Source: JAAYHV01 sp035268985
GTDB lineage: Bacteria; Bacillota; Clostridia; Peptostreptococcales; Anaerovoracaceae
Reading direction: 5' to 3'
Length of the DNA stretch: 41,920 nt
NCBI GenBank assembly: GCA_035268985.1
Contig: DATFJV010000053.1
Span: forward strand, 1-41,920
In this document: piece by piece, positions 6,925 through 17,100 of the stretch
How positions within the stretch are numbered: the stretch's first letter is position 1
Layout: each line of letters begins with the position of its first letter
Position numbers and translations under genes: made by a program
Notes under the pieces: model-generated
Told to the model about the DNA's origin: nothing
The model's input: only the letters and a program-made list of their open reading frames with translations
The model's database searches: none

Positions 6925-8859
6925 TTAGTCGTTTTCTGCATTATGCTCTTTGATAATCTTTTCTGCGACATTTCCCGGAACTTCCTCATACTTGGCAAAT
7001 TCCATAGTAAATGTACCTCTCGCTTGTGTCATTGCTCTTAGGATTATAGCATAATCAAACATTTCTACTTGAGGCGCTTCAGCCATTAATTTAGTTCCAC
7101 CTTCAAATGGTTCCATTCCTAATATTTTGCCCCTTCTTTTGTTCATGTCTCCCATAACAGCACCTGTATATTCTTCTGGTACAAGTATTTCTGCTTTCAT
7201 TATAGGTTCCAAAAGACAGGGTTTTGCTTCGACTATTCCTTTTTTAAAAGCTGTAGAAGCTGCAATTTTGAAAGCCATTTCATTGGAATCCACATCATGA
7301 TAAGAACCATCATAAAGAACAGCTTTAATATTTACTACTTTGCAACCTGCTAAAGGTCCCTTGCTCATGCTTTCTAGCAACCCTTTTTCTACTGCAGGAA
7401 CATAGTTTTTAGGAATTGCTCCACCAAATAATTCTTCACTAAATTCGAACTCTTCTTGTGAAGGTGAAAATCTTATATGAACATCTCCATATTGTCCAGC
7501 ACCACCAGATTGTTTCTTATGTTTGCCTTGAACATCAGAACTACCTTTAATAGTTTCCCTATATGCGATTTTTTGAGGAATTACCTTTACCTCTATTCCA
7601 TACATTTCCTTTAGTTTAGATATAATTATATTTATTTGAATATCGCCTTGACCACCTAGTAGAGATTGATGTGTTTCTGAATTTCTTTCTAATACAAAAC
7701 TTGGATCGCTTTCCATTAGTTTATGAAGTCCTTGGGCCATTTTTTCATCATCATTCTTATCAGCTGCTTCTATAGCTATATAATAATTTGGTTTAGGGAA
7801 CCGAACTGGTGGAAAAGTTATCTGATTGTATTTTTCACATAACGTATCTCCAGTTTTTGTATACTGTAATTTTGCTACAGCAACAATATCACCAGCATGT
7901 ATCTCTGGAGCTTCCAATTGGTTTTTTCCCCTTATGAAAAACATAGCTCCTAACTTCTCAGCTTTGCCAACTCTAGGATTGTAAAGCTCTCCACCTGGTT
8001 TAAGTTGTCCTGTGATTAGTTTAGCATAAGAAATTTTTCCTAGGAAAGGATCTGCTATTGTCTTGAATATGAACAAGTTAGGCTTACCTTCATCGGAGCA
8101 TTTTAATTCAAGTTCTTCATCTTTATCATTAAATGCTTTGTAAGTACCATGCTCAGTAGCAGCAGGTACATATTTTGCTATTACATCCAGAACTTCTGTT
8201 ACGCCTTCTCCTTTTATTGCTGAACATTTTAATACTGGTATAATTTCTCCGTTAACAATTCCGTTTCTAAGACCATTTTTAAATTCTTCCTCAGTAAACT
8301 CTCCCTCATCAAAGAATTTCTCTAGCAGTTCTTCGTCTGTTTCTGCTATTGCTTCGTTTAATGCATCTTTGTCTTCTAGAGTAACTACCGAGATACCAAA
8401 TTTATCTTTTAGGTCCTGAACCACTTTATCAACATTTACTTCATCTTTGTCAACCTTGTTTATAACAAAAAATTTAGGCATTGAGTATTTTTCACACGCT
8501 TGCCAAGCTTTTTCAGTTCCTACCTGAATCCCAGAAGATGCGTCAACCATCATAATAGCCGCGCCTGCCGCTCTCATGGCAGAGTTAACTTCTCCAATGA
8601 AATCAAAGAAACCTGGGGTATCTAAGAAATTAAATTTTAAACCACTGTATTCAATTGGTACCAAAGTAGTATTTATTGAATAACCTTTTTCTATCTCCAT
8701 CTTATCATAGTCTGAAGTAGTGTTTCCATCTTCAACTTTACCTAATCTTGTGATTACTTTCGTAGCCAATAGAGCTGCTTCTAAGAAAGTTGTTTTCCCA
8801 CAGCTTCCGTGCCCTAAAATTGCCACATTTCTAATTTTGTCACTTGTGTAGCCTTTCAT
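6925..8859 (-). CDS. EF-G-like translational GTPase (paralogue type, not canonical EF-G)
   Basis: This 644-residue protein has the EF-G fold order: GTPase domain, domain II, and domains III-V with the typical GGAGQYGDVHIRF and LEPIMKAEILVPEEYTGAVM blocks. Its G motifs deviate from housekeeping EF-G. The P-loop reads GHGSCGKT rather than GHIDAGKT, the G3 motif is DTPGFFDF rather than DTPGHVDF (the usual His is replaced by Phe), and G4 is NKVD. It is also about 45 residues shorter than canonical EF-G. These traits fit the EF-G-like group sometimes annotated FusA2. The cellular role of that group is not settled, and the loss of the G3 His hints at altered GTP hydrolysis. A sigma-A-like promoter precedes it and a hairpin follows. 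Confidence 0.85.
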   Translation of the reverse strand: MKGYTSDKIRNVAILGHGSCGKTTFLEAALLATKVITRLGKVEDGNTTSDYDKMEIEKGYSINTTLVPIEYSGLKFNFLDTPGFFDFIGEVNSAMRAAGAAIMMVDASSGIQVGTEKAWQACEKYSMPKFFVINKVDKDEVNVDKVVQDLKDKFGISVVTLEDKDALNEAIAETDEELLEKFFDEGEFTEEEFKNGLRNGIVNGEIIPVLKCSAIKGEGVTEVLDVIAKYVPAATEHGTYKAFNDKDEELELKCSDEGKPNLFIFKTIADPFLGKISYAKLITGQLKPGGELYNPRVGKAEKLGAMFFIRGKNQLEAPEIHAGDIVAVAKLQYTKTGDTLCEKYNQITFPPVRFPKPNYYIAIEAADKNDDEKMAQGLHKLMESDPSFVLERNSETHQSLLGGQGDIQINIIISKLKEMYGIEVKVIPQKIAYRETIKGSSDVQGKHKKQSGGAGQYGDVHIRFSPSQEEFEFSEELFGGAIPKNYVPAVEKGLLESMSKGPLAGCKVVNIKAVLYDGSYHDVDSNEMAFKIAASTAFKKGIVEAKPCLLEPIMKAEILVPEEYTGAVMGDMNKRRGKILGMEPFEGGTKLMAEAPQVEMFDYAIILRAMTQARGTFTMEFAKYEEVPGNVAEKIIKEHNAEND

Positions 8860-8895
8860 TTCTAGACCTCCCTATTCTTCATACGTATTGAAAAT

Positions 8896-8924
8896 ATTAT
8901 ATCAAAAGGTGACTGATAATTCAA
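8896..8924 (-). promoter_or_regulatory. sigma-A-type promoter of the EF-G-like gene
   Basis: TTGAAT, a 17-nt spacer and TATAAT on the minus strand, about 37 nt before the start codon, which has an AGGGAGG ribosome site. Confidence 0.65.
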
Positions 8925-8953
8925 TAATTATTTATACTTTAAACACATTCATT

Positions 8954-9538
8954 CTACCTTGCATTTGTAGCTATGTATTTTATTGTATTTACGACATTAT
9001 CCATTCCTTCTTTAGTCATATGCTCACAAGGGCTGTGAAAAGCATTCCTCCAATGCCTAATTTGGGCAATGTAGCCCTCTATTTGTTGAAGTCGCCTCTG
9101 TTTCCTCCTATAATGGCTCTTGAAATAAGTTTTAGTCCAACGATTTTTATTGCATTTTGTCTAATTATCCACAGTAATATTAACTTCCATATTTTGGCTC
9201 ATATCATAATAACTATCTATTGTATATGCCAAATCAGCTTTAAAATAATCTAAATTGAAGTTAGAATTTCCCTTTCAAACTGCTTCATCAAGAATAACCG
9301 CTATACATATATCACCATGGAGAGTACTATTTTTGTTTTACTCCTCTGCGGCTATTAATATTTCAGCTATCCCCACCTTTGATATTTCTGCGGTTCCATT
9401 AATCACTATACCTTTCATTTCCAATTCTAGCTCTTTTGCAAACTGAAATTCCTTTTCTGTGCTAAGTGTATAATCCAAGCCTTCTTTTGATTGGGTATCG
9501 TAGGGTATATACTTTAAAAGCCTATCTAAAACATTCAT
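8954..9538 (-). pseudogene. pepT: decayed peptidase T (tripeptide aminopeptidase) gene
   Basis: The minus strand keeps recognisable pieces of PepT in the right order but cannot encode an enzyme. The start reads MNVLDRLLKYIPYDTQSKEG and STEKEFQFAKELELEMKG, as in the PepT N-terminus. It then jumps to KVGIAEILIAAEE (PepT KAGIAEIL region), so the His-Asp metal-site region is deleted. After an in-frame stop come HGDICIAVILDE, another stop, and FKADLAYTID. A further deletion joins this to SYYDMSQNMEV and a stop. In a shifted frame follow IIGGNRGD (PepT RGGTDGA) and, after another shift, FHSPCEHMTKEG and the normal C-terminal helix ending IATNAR-stop. The total of 585 bp compares with about 1.2 kb in intact genes. 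There are at least three in-frame stops, two deletions and frame changes. Confidence 0.85.
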
Positions 9539-9549
9539 CTTTTACCTAC

Positions 9550-9584
9550 AAAAAAACAATGGAGGATTATATAATCCCCCATTG
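9550..9584 (-). terminator. terminator of the asnS operon
   Basis: A 14-bp stem (CAATGGGGGATTAT / ATAATCCTCCATTG on the minus strand, one G-T pair) is followed by seven Ts. It starts 2 nt after the asnS stop and ends the five-gene operon. Confidence 0.85.
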
Positions 9585-9586
9585 TA

Positions 9587-10978
9587 TTAGAATTCTGCGT
9601 TTTTTGGTGTTCTTGGGAATAAAAGCACATCTCTAATATTACTCATCCCCGTAATATACATTATGATTCTTTCGAATCCCAGTCCATATCCGGCATGTTT
9701 AACACCACCATATTTTCTTAAATCCAAATACCACCAGTAATCTTCTTTATTTAAGCCAGATTCAGTCATTCTTTCCTTAAGTACCTCTAGACGTTCTTCT
9801 CTTTGACTACCACCGATAATCTCTCCTACCCCTGGGACTAACAAGTCACAGGCAGCTACAGTTTTATTATCATCATTTACCCTCATGTAGAAGGCCTTAA
9901 TATCTTTAGGATAATCAGTTACAAATATTGGTTTCCCAAAGACTTCTTCTGTGAGATACCTTTCATGTTCTGTCTGTAAATCCATACCCCATTCAATTGG
10001 ATACTGAAAATCCTTCTTGGATTCTTTTAAAATTTCTACCGCTTTTGTATATGTAACTCTTTCAAAATCCGCTTCTACAATGCTATTAAGTCTATCAATT
10101 AATCCTTTATCTATAAACTTATTGAAAAAGTCCATTTCTTCTGGGGCTTTTTCTAGTACGTCACTTATTATTCTTTTTATCATTGCTTCAGCTAAATCCA
10201 TATCATCACTTAAATCTGCAAATGCAATCTCCGGTTCTATCATCCAAAATTCCGATGCATGCCTAGCAGTAAACGAATTTTCCGCTCTAAAGGTAGGACC
10301 AAAAGTATACACATTTCTAAATGCCAAAGCCATAGTTTCGGCCTCTAACTGTCCACTAACCGTTAGACTCGTTTCCTTGCCAAAGAAATCATTGGAATAG
10401 TCAATATTTCCTTTCTCATTCTTAGGAGGTTCTTCCATATCTAAAGTAGTAACCCTAAACATTTCGCCAGCACCTTCTGCATCACTTCCCGTTATTATTG
10501 GAGTATGTACATATACGAAGTTATTTTCTTGGAAAAAACTATGTATTGAATAAGCAATAATTGATCTTACTCTGAAAACTGCAGAAAAGGTATTACTACG
10601 AGGTCTTAAATGTGCAATTTCCCTAAGATATTCCATAGAATGTCTTTTCTTTTGCAAAGGGTAGTCAGCATCCGATTCAGCCTCCACTACTATTTCCTTT
10701 GCTTTTATTTCAAACGGTTGCTTTGCCCCAGGTGTTAAAACTAATATGCCCTTAACCATCAAAGCACTTGAAATTGCTGTTTTGGAAATCTCAGTATAAT
10801 TCGGAATGTCTTCTTCGTATACAACCTGTATGGATTTAAAGAATGTCCCATCGTTTAGTTCTATAAAACCAAATTTTTTCGAATTTCTATTAGTTCTAAC
10901 CCAACCTCTAACTACTATTTCTTTATCACTATATGTTTGTGGTTCACGAAAAATTGTTTTTATCTGTATGTCTTTCAA
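9587..10978 (-). CDS. asnS: asparaginyl-tRNA synthetase
   Basis: This is a 463-residue class IIb aminoacyl-tRNA synthetase that charges tRNA-Asn with asparagine. An N-terminal OB-fold anticodon-binding domain (about 15-110, VRGWVRTNR) precedes the catalytic domain. Motif 2 is in the FRAENSFTARH region (FGPTFRAENS), and motif 3 reads GYGLGFERIIMYITG followed by NIRDVLLFPRTP. The ending KNAEF is typical of AsnRS, which separates it from AspRS. It is the last gene of the operon, 15 nt after lysS, and its stop is directly followed by a strong terminator. The length is normal for the family. Confidence 0.95.
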   Translation of the reverse strand: MKDIQIKTIFREPQTYSDKEIVVRGWVRTNRNSKKFGFIELNDGTFFKSIQVVYEEDIPNYTEISKTAISSALMVKGILVLTPGAKQPFEIKAKEIVVEAESDADYPLQKKRHSMEYLREIAHLRPRSNTFSAVFRVRSIIAYSIHSFFQENNFVYVHTPIITGSDAEGAGEMFRVTTLDMEEPPKNEKGNIDYSNDFFGKETSLTVSGQLEAETMALAFRNVYTFGPTFRAENSFTARHASEFWMIEPEIAFADLSDDMDLAEAMIKRIISDVLEKAPEEMDFFNKFIDKGLIDRLNSIVEADFERVTYTKAVEILKESKKDFQYPIEWGMDLQTEHERYLTEEVFGKPIFVTDYPKDIKAFYMRVNDDNKTVAACDLLVPGVGEIIGGSQREERLEVLKERMTESGLNKEDYWWYLDLRKYGGVKHAGYGLGFERIIMYITGMSNIRDVLLFPRTPKNAEF

Positions 10979-10993
10979 TGTTTAACTCCTTAA

Positions 10994-12523
10994 CTATTTT
11001 TCTGGTTTCATTGTAGGGAATAGTATGACATCACGTATTGTAGGAGAATTTGTTATAAGCATTATAACTCTATCAATACCTATTCCAAGTCCGCCTGTTG
11101 GAGGTAGTCCAACTTCTAATGCATTTACAAAGTCCATATCCATAGGATGTGCTTCCTCATCTGTGCCTGCATCTCTTTGAGATTGTTGTTCTTTAAATCT
11201 CTCATATTGATCAATCGGATCATTTAATTCTGAGAATGCATTGGCAACTTCCCATCCGTTTATATATGCTTCAAATCTTCTTGTAATCCTAGGATCTACT
11301 GGATCTCTTTTAGATAATGGAGATACTTCTACTGGATGTCCTGTAACAAAAACTGGACCATCTAATAAACCAGGCACGTCTTCACAATAAATTTCGAACA
11401 TTTCAGCTATTATTTTCCCTCTGGTTAAGTCTTTTACATCATCCTTATCCATTCCATAATAGATAGCCGCTTTTCTTGCCTCTTCATCTTTATCAATTTT
11501 ATTAAAATCAACACCTGTTACATCTTTTACCGCCTGAGTCATATCAAGTTTTCTCCATGGTGGAGTAACATCAAAGTCTTTACCTTGGTATGAAATAATT
11601 GGGGTTCCATTTGTGGCTATAGCTGCTTTATAAACCACCTGTTCTGTAACATCCATTACGCTTTCCATATTGCCATAAGCCATATAGCATTCCATAGATG
11701 TAAATTCAGGGTTATGGTTCTTATCCATACCTTCATTTCTAAACATCTTGCCCATTTCATAAACTCTATCTAACCCTCCTACAATGAGCCTTTTTAAATA
11801 AAGTTCATTGGCAATTCTCATCTGCATATCCATATCTAATGTGTTGTGATGCGTTAAAAAAGGTCTAGCATTAGCACCACCCGCTACTGCAGTTAGTATT
11901 GGTGTTTCAACTTCTAAGAAACCAAAATCATCTTCCAAAACTCTTTTTATTTCATGTAAAATGTTGGTTCTTTTTATAAATGTTTCCCTAACTTCTTCAT
12001 TCATTATCAAGTCCAAGTATCTTTGTCTGTATCTAATATCTACATCTTTAAGACCATGAAATTTATTAGGAAGCACTTGCAGTGATTTGCTTAAGAGCAC
12101 TAACTCTTTAACTCTTATTGATATTTCTCCATGCTTAGTAACAAACACCAATCCTCTTATTCCTAAGATATCCCCCATATCATAGGACTTGAAGTATTCG
12201 TATTCTTCTTCGCCTATTTCATCTTTTCTAACATAACATTGAATTCTTCCTTGCTTATCTTGAATATCAATAAATGAAGCTTTCCCCATATGCCTAAATG
12301 CCATCATTCTGCCAGCACAAGAAACCTCTTCACCTTCCATTGCTTCAAAGTTCTTCTTTATATCTTTACTATGAGCTGTAACATTCCATTTTTCATTTAA
12401 AAACGGATTTCTGCCCTCATCTTGCAGTTTTTTTAGTTTTTCTCTTCTAATTTGTCTTTGTTCATTCAAACTTTCAAGAGACATCTCTTCTTCTTGAATA
12501 TTACTAATTTCTTGATTACTCAT
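10994..12523 (-). CDS. lysS: lysyl-tRNA synthetase, class II
   Basis: This 509-residue class IIb synthetase activates lysine for tRNA-Lys. It has an N-terminal OB-fold domain (about 60-170) and a catalytic domain with motif 1 near VETPIL, motif 2 in KMFRNEGMDKNHNPEFTS and motif 3 GLGIGIDRVIMLITNS. The ending RDVILFPTMKPE is characteristic of LysRS. It sits 18 nt after greA and 15 nt before asnS. The greA-lysS order is common in Firmicutes. No T-box or lysine riboswitch is visible ahead of the operon, so control appears to be at the distal promoter. Confidence 0.96.
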   Translation of the reverse strand: MSNQEISNIQEEEMSLESLNEQRQIRREKLKKLQDEGRNPFLNEKWNVTAHSKDIKKNFEAMEGEEVSCAGRMMAFRHMGKASFIDIQDKQGRIQCYVRKDEIGEEEYEYFKSYDMGDILGIRGLVFVTKHGEISIRVKELVLLSKSLQVLPNKFHGLKDVDIRYRQRYLDLIMNEEVRETFIKRTNILHEIKRVLEDDFGFLEVETPILTAVAGGANARPFLTHHNTLDMDMQMRIANELYLKRLIVGGLDRVYEMGKMFRNEGMDKNHNPEFTSMECYMAYGNMESVMDVTEQVVYKAAIATNGTPIISYQGKDFDVTPPWRKLDMTQAVKDVTGVDFNKIDKDEEARKAAIYYGMDKDDVKDLTRGKIIAEMFEIYCEDVPGLLDGPVFVTGHPVEVSPLSKRDPVDPRITRRFEAYINGWEVANAFSELNDPIDQYERFKEQQSQRDAGTDEEAHPMDMDFVNALEVGLPPTGGLGIGIDRVIMLITNSPTIRDVILFPTMKPEK

Positions 12524-12541
12524 CGTTTCTCCCTTTTATTT

Positions 12542-13030
12542 CTATTTCTCTATACTAAGTATCTTGTACTTAGATGTTCCATCCATTAGTTGTATTTCTA
12601 CTGTTTCCCCTTTTCGTTTTCCAAGTAGACTTTTCCCAACCATAGATTCGCTGCTGAGCTTTCCATTAAAAGGATCCGCTTCAGTTGTTCCTACGATTGT
12701 GAAGTTTAATTTTTCCTTGTTGCTCATATCCTGCACTTTGACTTTTAACCCAACACTAACGACATCAATAGTTAATTCCTCGCTATTTACAACGTTAGCT
12801 TCTCTAATCCTATTTTCTAAGTAATTTATTCTCTCTTCAAGTTCTGCTTGTTCATCTTTTGCTGCATCATATTCGGCATTTTCGGATAAATCTCCGTATG
12901 ATATTGCTTCTTTTAATCTTTCTGCTACTTCTTTTCTTTTTACAGCTTTCAATTCGTCCAATTCTTCAACCAAATGATCATATCCCTCTTTTGTGATATC
13001 ATTTTCAGGACTGTAGTTATTCATTGTCAT
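12542..13030 (-). CDS. greA: transcription elongation factor GreA
   Basis: This 162-residue factor stimulates RNA-polymerase transcript cleavage and rescues backtracked complexes. The N-terminal coiled coil (about 10-78) contains the tip sequence GDLSENAEYDAAKDEQ, with the acidic residues that enter the polymerase secondary channel. The C-terminal FKBP-like domain ends VEIQLMDGTSKYKILSIEK. Length and motifs are standard. The start has GGAGGAAAG upstream; a second ATG two codons later is possible. It lies 16 nt after orr and 18 nt before lysS in the operon. Confidence 0.95.
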   Translation of the reverse strand: MTMNNYSPENDITKEGYDHLVEELDELKAVKRKEVAERLKEAISYGDLSENAEYDAAKDEQAELEERINYLENRIREANVVNSEELTIDVVSVGLKVKVQDMSNKEKLNFTIVGTTEADPFNGKLSSESMVGKSLLGKRKGETVEIQLMDGTSKYKILSIEK

Positions 13031-13046
13031 TAATCTTTCCTCCCAA

Positions 13047-14138
13047 TTAAACGTATATTATCTTAACATTGTTTGAACTAGTTATGTAAACTAATGTTGC
13101 ATAACACACTTCAAATTCCAAGATATCTCCAATTTTATATTTTCTTTCGGCATCCTCAATATCAACAATTGTATGATCTGATGATGCTCCTAAAATCTCT
13201 ATTCCTTTGTCCTTCGGAATAAGTTCATCTGGGTCACCATAATCAACCCTACCTATTCCAAGGAGCATTCTGTCTCTCATCCCTCTGTCAATATATTCAG
13301 GTCTATGTCCAAAGCAATCAACCCCAACTTCACCGACTGGATGTGATGGTTTTCTTTTGACTTCTATTACTTCTGCTTTAATTTTAAATACGTCATTATT
13401 TAAATTGCTCATATCATAGTTGTATACAACATCTAAGTCACGAGCTAGTAAGACTCCTTCGCCTAATCTTAAGTGATTTATTCTCTTTGGCATATCACCA
13501 TCCCAAAGCCTCATCAAGCTACTAGTAGCTCCTCCAGAAACAAATTCGAGCTCCCTACCTATTTTTTCTTCAATTGCCTCTGCCAATTCAACTAATTCAT
13601 TTAATTTGTTATTAGTTGGAAGAATAGAACCATAGCAACCAACATTTGTTCCTACACCAACAAGTCTTATATTATGTAAATCATTTTCTATCCACTCAGC
13701 AGTTTTGATGAGTTCTTCCTTATCCCAATAGCCTTCTCTTAAGTCTCCTAAATCAGTCATAAGAATAACCTTATGTTTTTTATCTTGTCTTCTAGCTTCC
13801 ATATTTAATGCTTTTATAATTTCAACTTCGCTATTTAAACTAATATCTGTTAATTCAACCACATCTTTTACTTCACTAATCATTGGAATCCTTATCAACA
13901 TATATGTGGTTTCTATACCAAACTTTTTGCAGTTAAATACTTGATCCAATCTGGATGTTCCAATTATTTTAACGCCACCTTCAATGTATTGTTTTGCTAT
14001 CAGAGGAAGACCATTGGCCCCCTTTATAACTCCAGTCATTGTAATTCCATTATCCACACATTTTTCATTTACTTTCATTACGTTGTGCTTTAGTTTTTCT
14101 AAATTGATTTCTACCCTTGGATAACCTAAATTATTCAT
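13047..14138 (-). CDS. orr: ornithine racemase (alanine-racemase-like, PLP-dependent)
   Basis: This 363-residue fold-type III PLP enzyme is predicted to interconvert L- and D-ornithine, supplying D-ornithine to the 4,5-aminomutase. The Schiff-base Lys is probably K39 in TGVIKGANG. From memory, the blocks LLIRIPM-like MLIRIPMISEVKDVV, DISLNSE, LMTDLGDLREGYWD, SGGATSS, LRLGEGVLL, EVGVDCFG and ILGASSDHTIVD match the clostridial Orr group more closely than ordinary alanine racemase. The start used is an ATG 6 nt behind AGGAGGA; an upstream TTG is weaker. It lies in the synthetase/greA operon, about 21 kb from the ora/ort genes that need its product. A related alanine-type substrate cannot be excluded. 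Confidence 0.82.
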   Translation of the reverse strand: MNNLGYPRVEINLEKLKHNVMKVNEKCVDNGITMTGVIKGANGLPLIAKQYIEGGVKIIGTSRLDQVFNCKKFGIETTYMLIRIPMISEVKDVVELTDISLNSEVEIIKALNMEARRQDKKHKVILMTDLGDLREGYWDKEELIKTAEWIENDLHNIRLVGVGTNVGCYGSILPTNNKLNELVELAEAIEEKIGRELEFVSGGATSSLMRLWDGDMPKRINHLRLGEGVLLARDLDVVYNYDMSNLNNDVFKIKAEVIEVKRKPSHPVGEVGVDCFGHRPEYIDRGMRDRMLLGIGRVDYGDPDELIPKDKGIEILGASSDHTIVDIEDAERKYKIGDILEFEVCYATLVYITSSNNVKIIYV

Positions 14139-14163
14139 TTCTTCCTCCTGTGCAATTGGCAAA

Positions 14164-17100
14164 TTAACTAAATTTGTTTGACTCTACAAAACGCTTTATT
14201 TTCTTTCCTGTTGTTTTTTCAAATTCATCTTTTCTAATAATAACATTTTTTATTTTCTTAAACAAAGGTAAATCAGTATTTATTTTATCCACCTCTTTTA
14301 AAATCAGGTTATATGCATCATCATCGGTATATTCTTCACCTAGTTCCGCTTCAACTTCATCATAATCCAACAATACTGTCGCAGTAATTTTTGTATTATT
14401 CAGTTTATCTTCCTTTGCCCAAATCATTGATTCTGCTATGTAAGAAATTTTACTTAAATAATACTCTAATTCCTCAGGGTAAACATTTTTCCCGTTTGCT
14501 GTAATTAAAACATTCTTTTTTCTACCAGTTATATACACATATCCGTCTTCATCTATATAACCCAAGTCCCCTGTGTGAAACCATCCATTTTTAAGAACTT
14601 TATCAGTTTCTTCAGGCATATTATAGTATCCCATCATTACATTATCGCCCTTAAAACATATCTCGCCTATACCCTCTTCACTCGGATTGTCGATTTTGGA
14701 TTTTAAGCAAGGCAACATATATCCAGTAGATTTATTTTTCATATATTTTCTAATGTCCGGATTTAACGCTACCATAGGAGAGCATTCGGTTAGTCCATAT
14801 CCTTGAATGGAAATTACTCCTAAATCATTAAAGAATTCTAGAATTTCAGGATCAATCGCTGCTCCTCCTGATATAAATACTCTAATCCTACCGCCAAATG
14901 TATCCATTATTTCATTAACAGCCTTTTTAGATATGTTAAGCCCTACCTTTTTTGTAACTCTATTTGCTTTAAGTAAAGCTCTAAGTTGTTTTTCTTTTCC
15001 TTTTTTCCTAACACCTTGCATTATTTTCTTATAAAAATTTTCCATAATTATAGGAACCATTAATACCATGGTAGGCCTTACTTCTTGAATATTATTTAAG
15101 ATTTGCTTAAGCCCTTCGCAAAATGCCAAGGACGCACCACAATATAGCGCCATAAGAAAACTACAAGTACATTCATAAGTATGATGTATAGGTAAAATCG
15201 AGAAGAATATGTCCTCTGGATTTACATTTAATATAGTAGGCGCATTCATAATATCAACTATAAGGTTTTTATTAGATAACATTACTCCCTTTGCAATTCC
15301 AGTGGTTCCTGAAGTATAAAGTATGACTGCCAAATCTTCATTTACGATTTCTGCATTTACATATTCCAAATTACCTTTTTCAATCAAGTATTTACCAAAC
15401 TCAACAGCCTTAAACCATGACTTTACATTAGTGTTTTCATCATGTTCCTTTGAGTTCATATTAATAATCAATTCCAAATTTGTATCCTCAGAATTTCTTA
15501 TTTCCATAAACATTTTTACATATTTTTCAGTTAGGATTACTCCACTAACATCTGCTGATATGACAAGCTGCTTTAATTCACTTTTGCTTAATTCTTTATC
15601 TAAAGGAACTACTACACCAACACCGCCTATAGCTGCTAGATAAGATGCTGCCCATTGATAGCAGTTATCACCAATTAATGCTACTCTCTTATCTTTCATT
15701 CCTTCACTTATTAAATAAGTTCCTAGACCATTGACATCATTAAAAGCCTCTTTATATGTTATCTCTTTATACTTTTCATCATGTGCAAACTTTTGGTGAA
15801 AAGCAACTCTATTTCCATAAAGTTCTACACTTGTTTTAAACATTTGCTTTATATCAGTTATTGGCCTTCTGTGGGTATATCTCACGTTTCCTTGAGTGGA
15901 ATTTCTAAGTTCTTCCATCATCTTGATGGAATATTCCATTTCTTTTTCCTTTATTTCTTCGTAATTCAATATTATTCCCTTTTCCTTTTTAATTTTTTTA
16001 AACCTAAGGTTAGCTTTCTCAAATCTCTTTATCTTTTGCGTAGTAGTCTTAATGAAATCCGATTTTGCCAATCCCACTCTTACTACCCTTTTATATGAAG
16101 ACATCTTTTTATTGGCATCTTCAACTTCATCATATATTTTGTTATATATATCTATGTCTTCTGTTATTCCTTCTTCATAGAAAAATTCATAATCAGGACA
16201 AATAACGGCAGTTACAAATATACCATTCTCTGTTTCTTCACCATAAACTAGGCTTTCTTTGATGTATTCACTTTGGTTTATATAATATTCAACTTCTTCT
16301 GGGAATATATTTTTACCACCTTTAGTTACTATAACACTTTTTTTTCTACCTGTTAAATACAGAAAACCATCTTCGTCAAAAAACCCATAGTCACCAGTAT
16401 AAAGCCATCCACCTTTAATAACTTTAGCCGTATTTTCAGGATCTTTATAGTATCCCATCATAACCGATGGTCCCTTACAAATTACTTCACCAATTCCATC
16501 TTCGTCTTTTTCTAGTATTTTAACTTCAGTACCTGGCATAGGTTTCCCCACTGAAGAAGCTTTGCTATATCTGTCTTGATTCACCGCAATAATCGGCGCA
16601 TTTTCTGTCATCCCATAACCTTGAATCATTGGAAACCCCATTGCTTCAAAGTCTTCAATAACCTTTGGATCTATAGCAGCGCCTCCTGCTATAAATATGT
16701 ATGGTTTGTCTCCAAGAACTTTATGTACAGATTTAAACATTCTCTTTGTTACCTTTGGGCTGTTTCTAAGGTTCAGTTTCTTGGATATATCGATTGCTCT
16801 TACGAGTTTTTCCTTTGAACCATCTTTCTCTGCTTTTTTCCATATTTTCTTATGCACATTTTCAAACAATAAAGGAACTCCTAGCAGAACATTTGCATTT
16901 ACTTCGAGCAAATTGCTCTGCATATATTTTAAACTTTCACTTATGCCAACTGTCATTCCTTGGAAAAATCCAGTAAATATATGACAAGTCATTTCATAGG
17001 AATGATGAAGAGGCAAAACGGAAAGTCCAGTTTTACCTTCAGGTATATTTACATATTTCGACATGTTAAAAACATTCTGAGCGATATTGCCTTGAGATAA

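Noticed and set aside
8888..9446. Plus-strand open frames in the gap before asnS
   Set aside because: They are complements of the decayed peptidase T gene and have composition unlike real proteins.
15323..16984. Several plus-strand open frames inside the acyl-CoA synthetase fusion
   Set aside because: They are complements of conserved adenylation-domain sequence and rich in Ser, Phe and Leu as expected of shadows.
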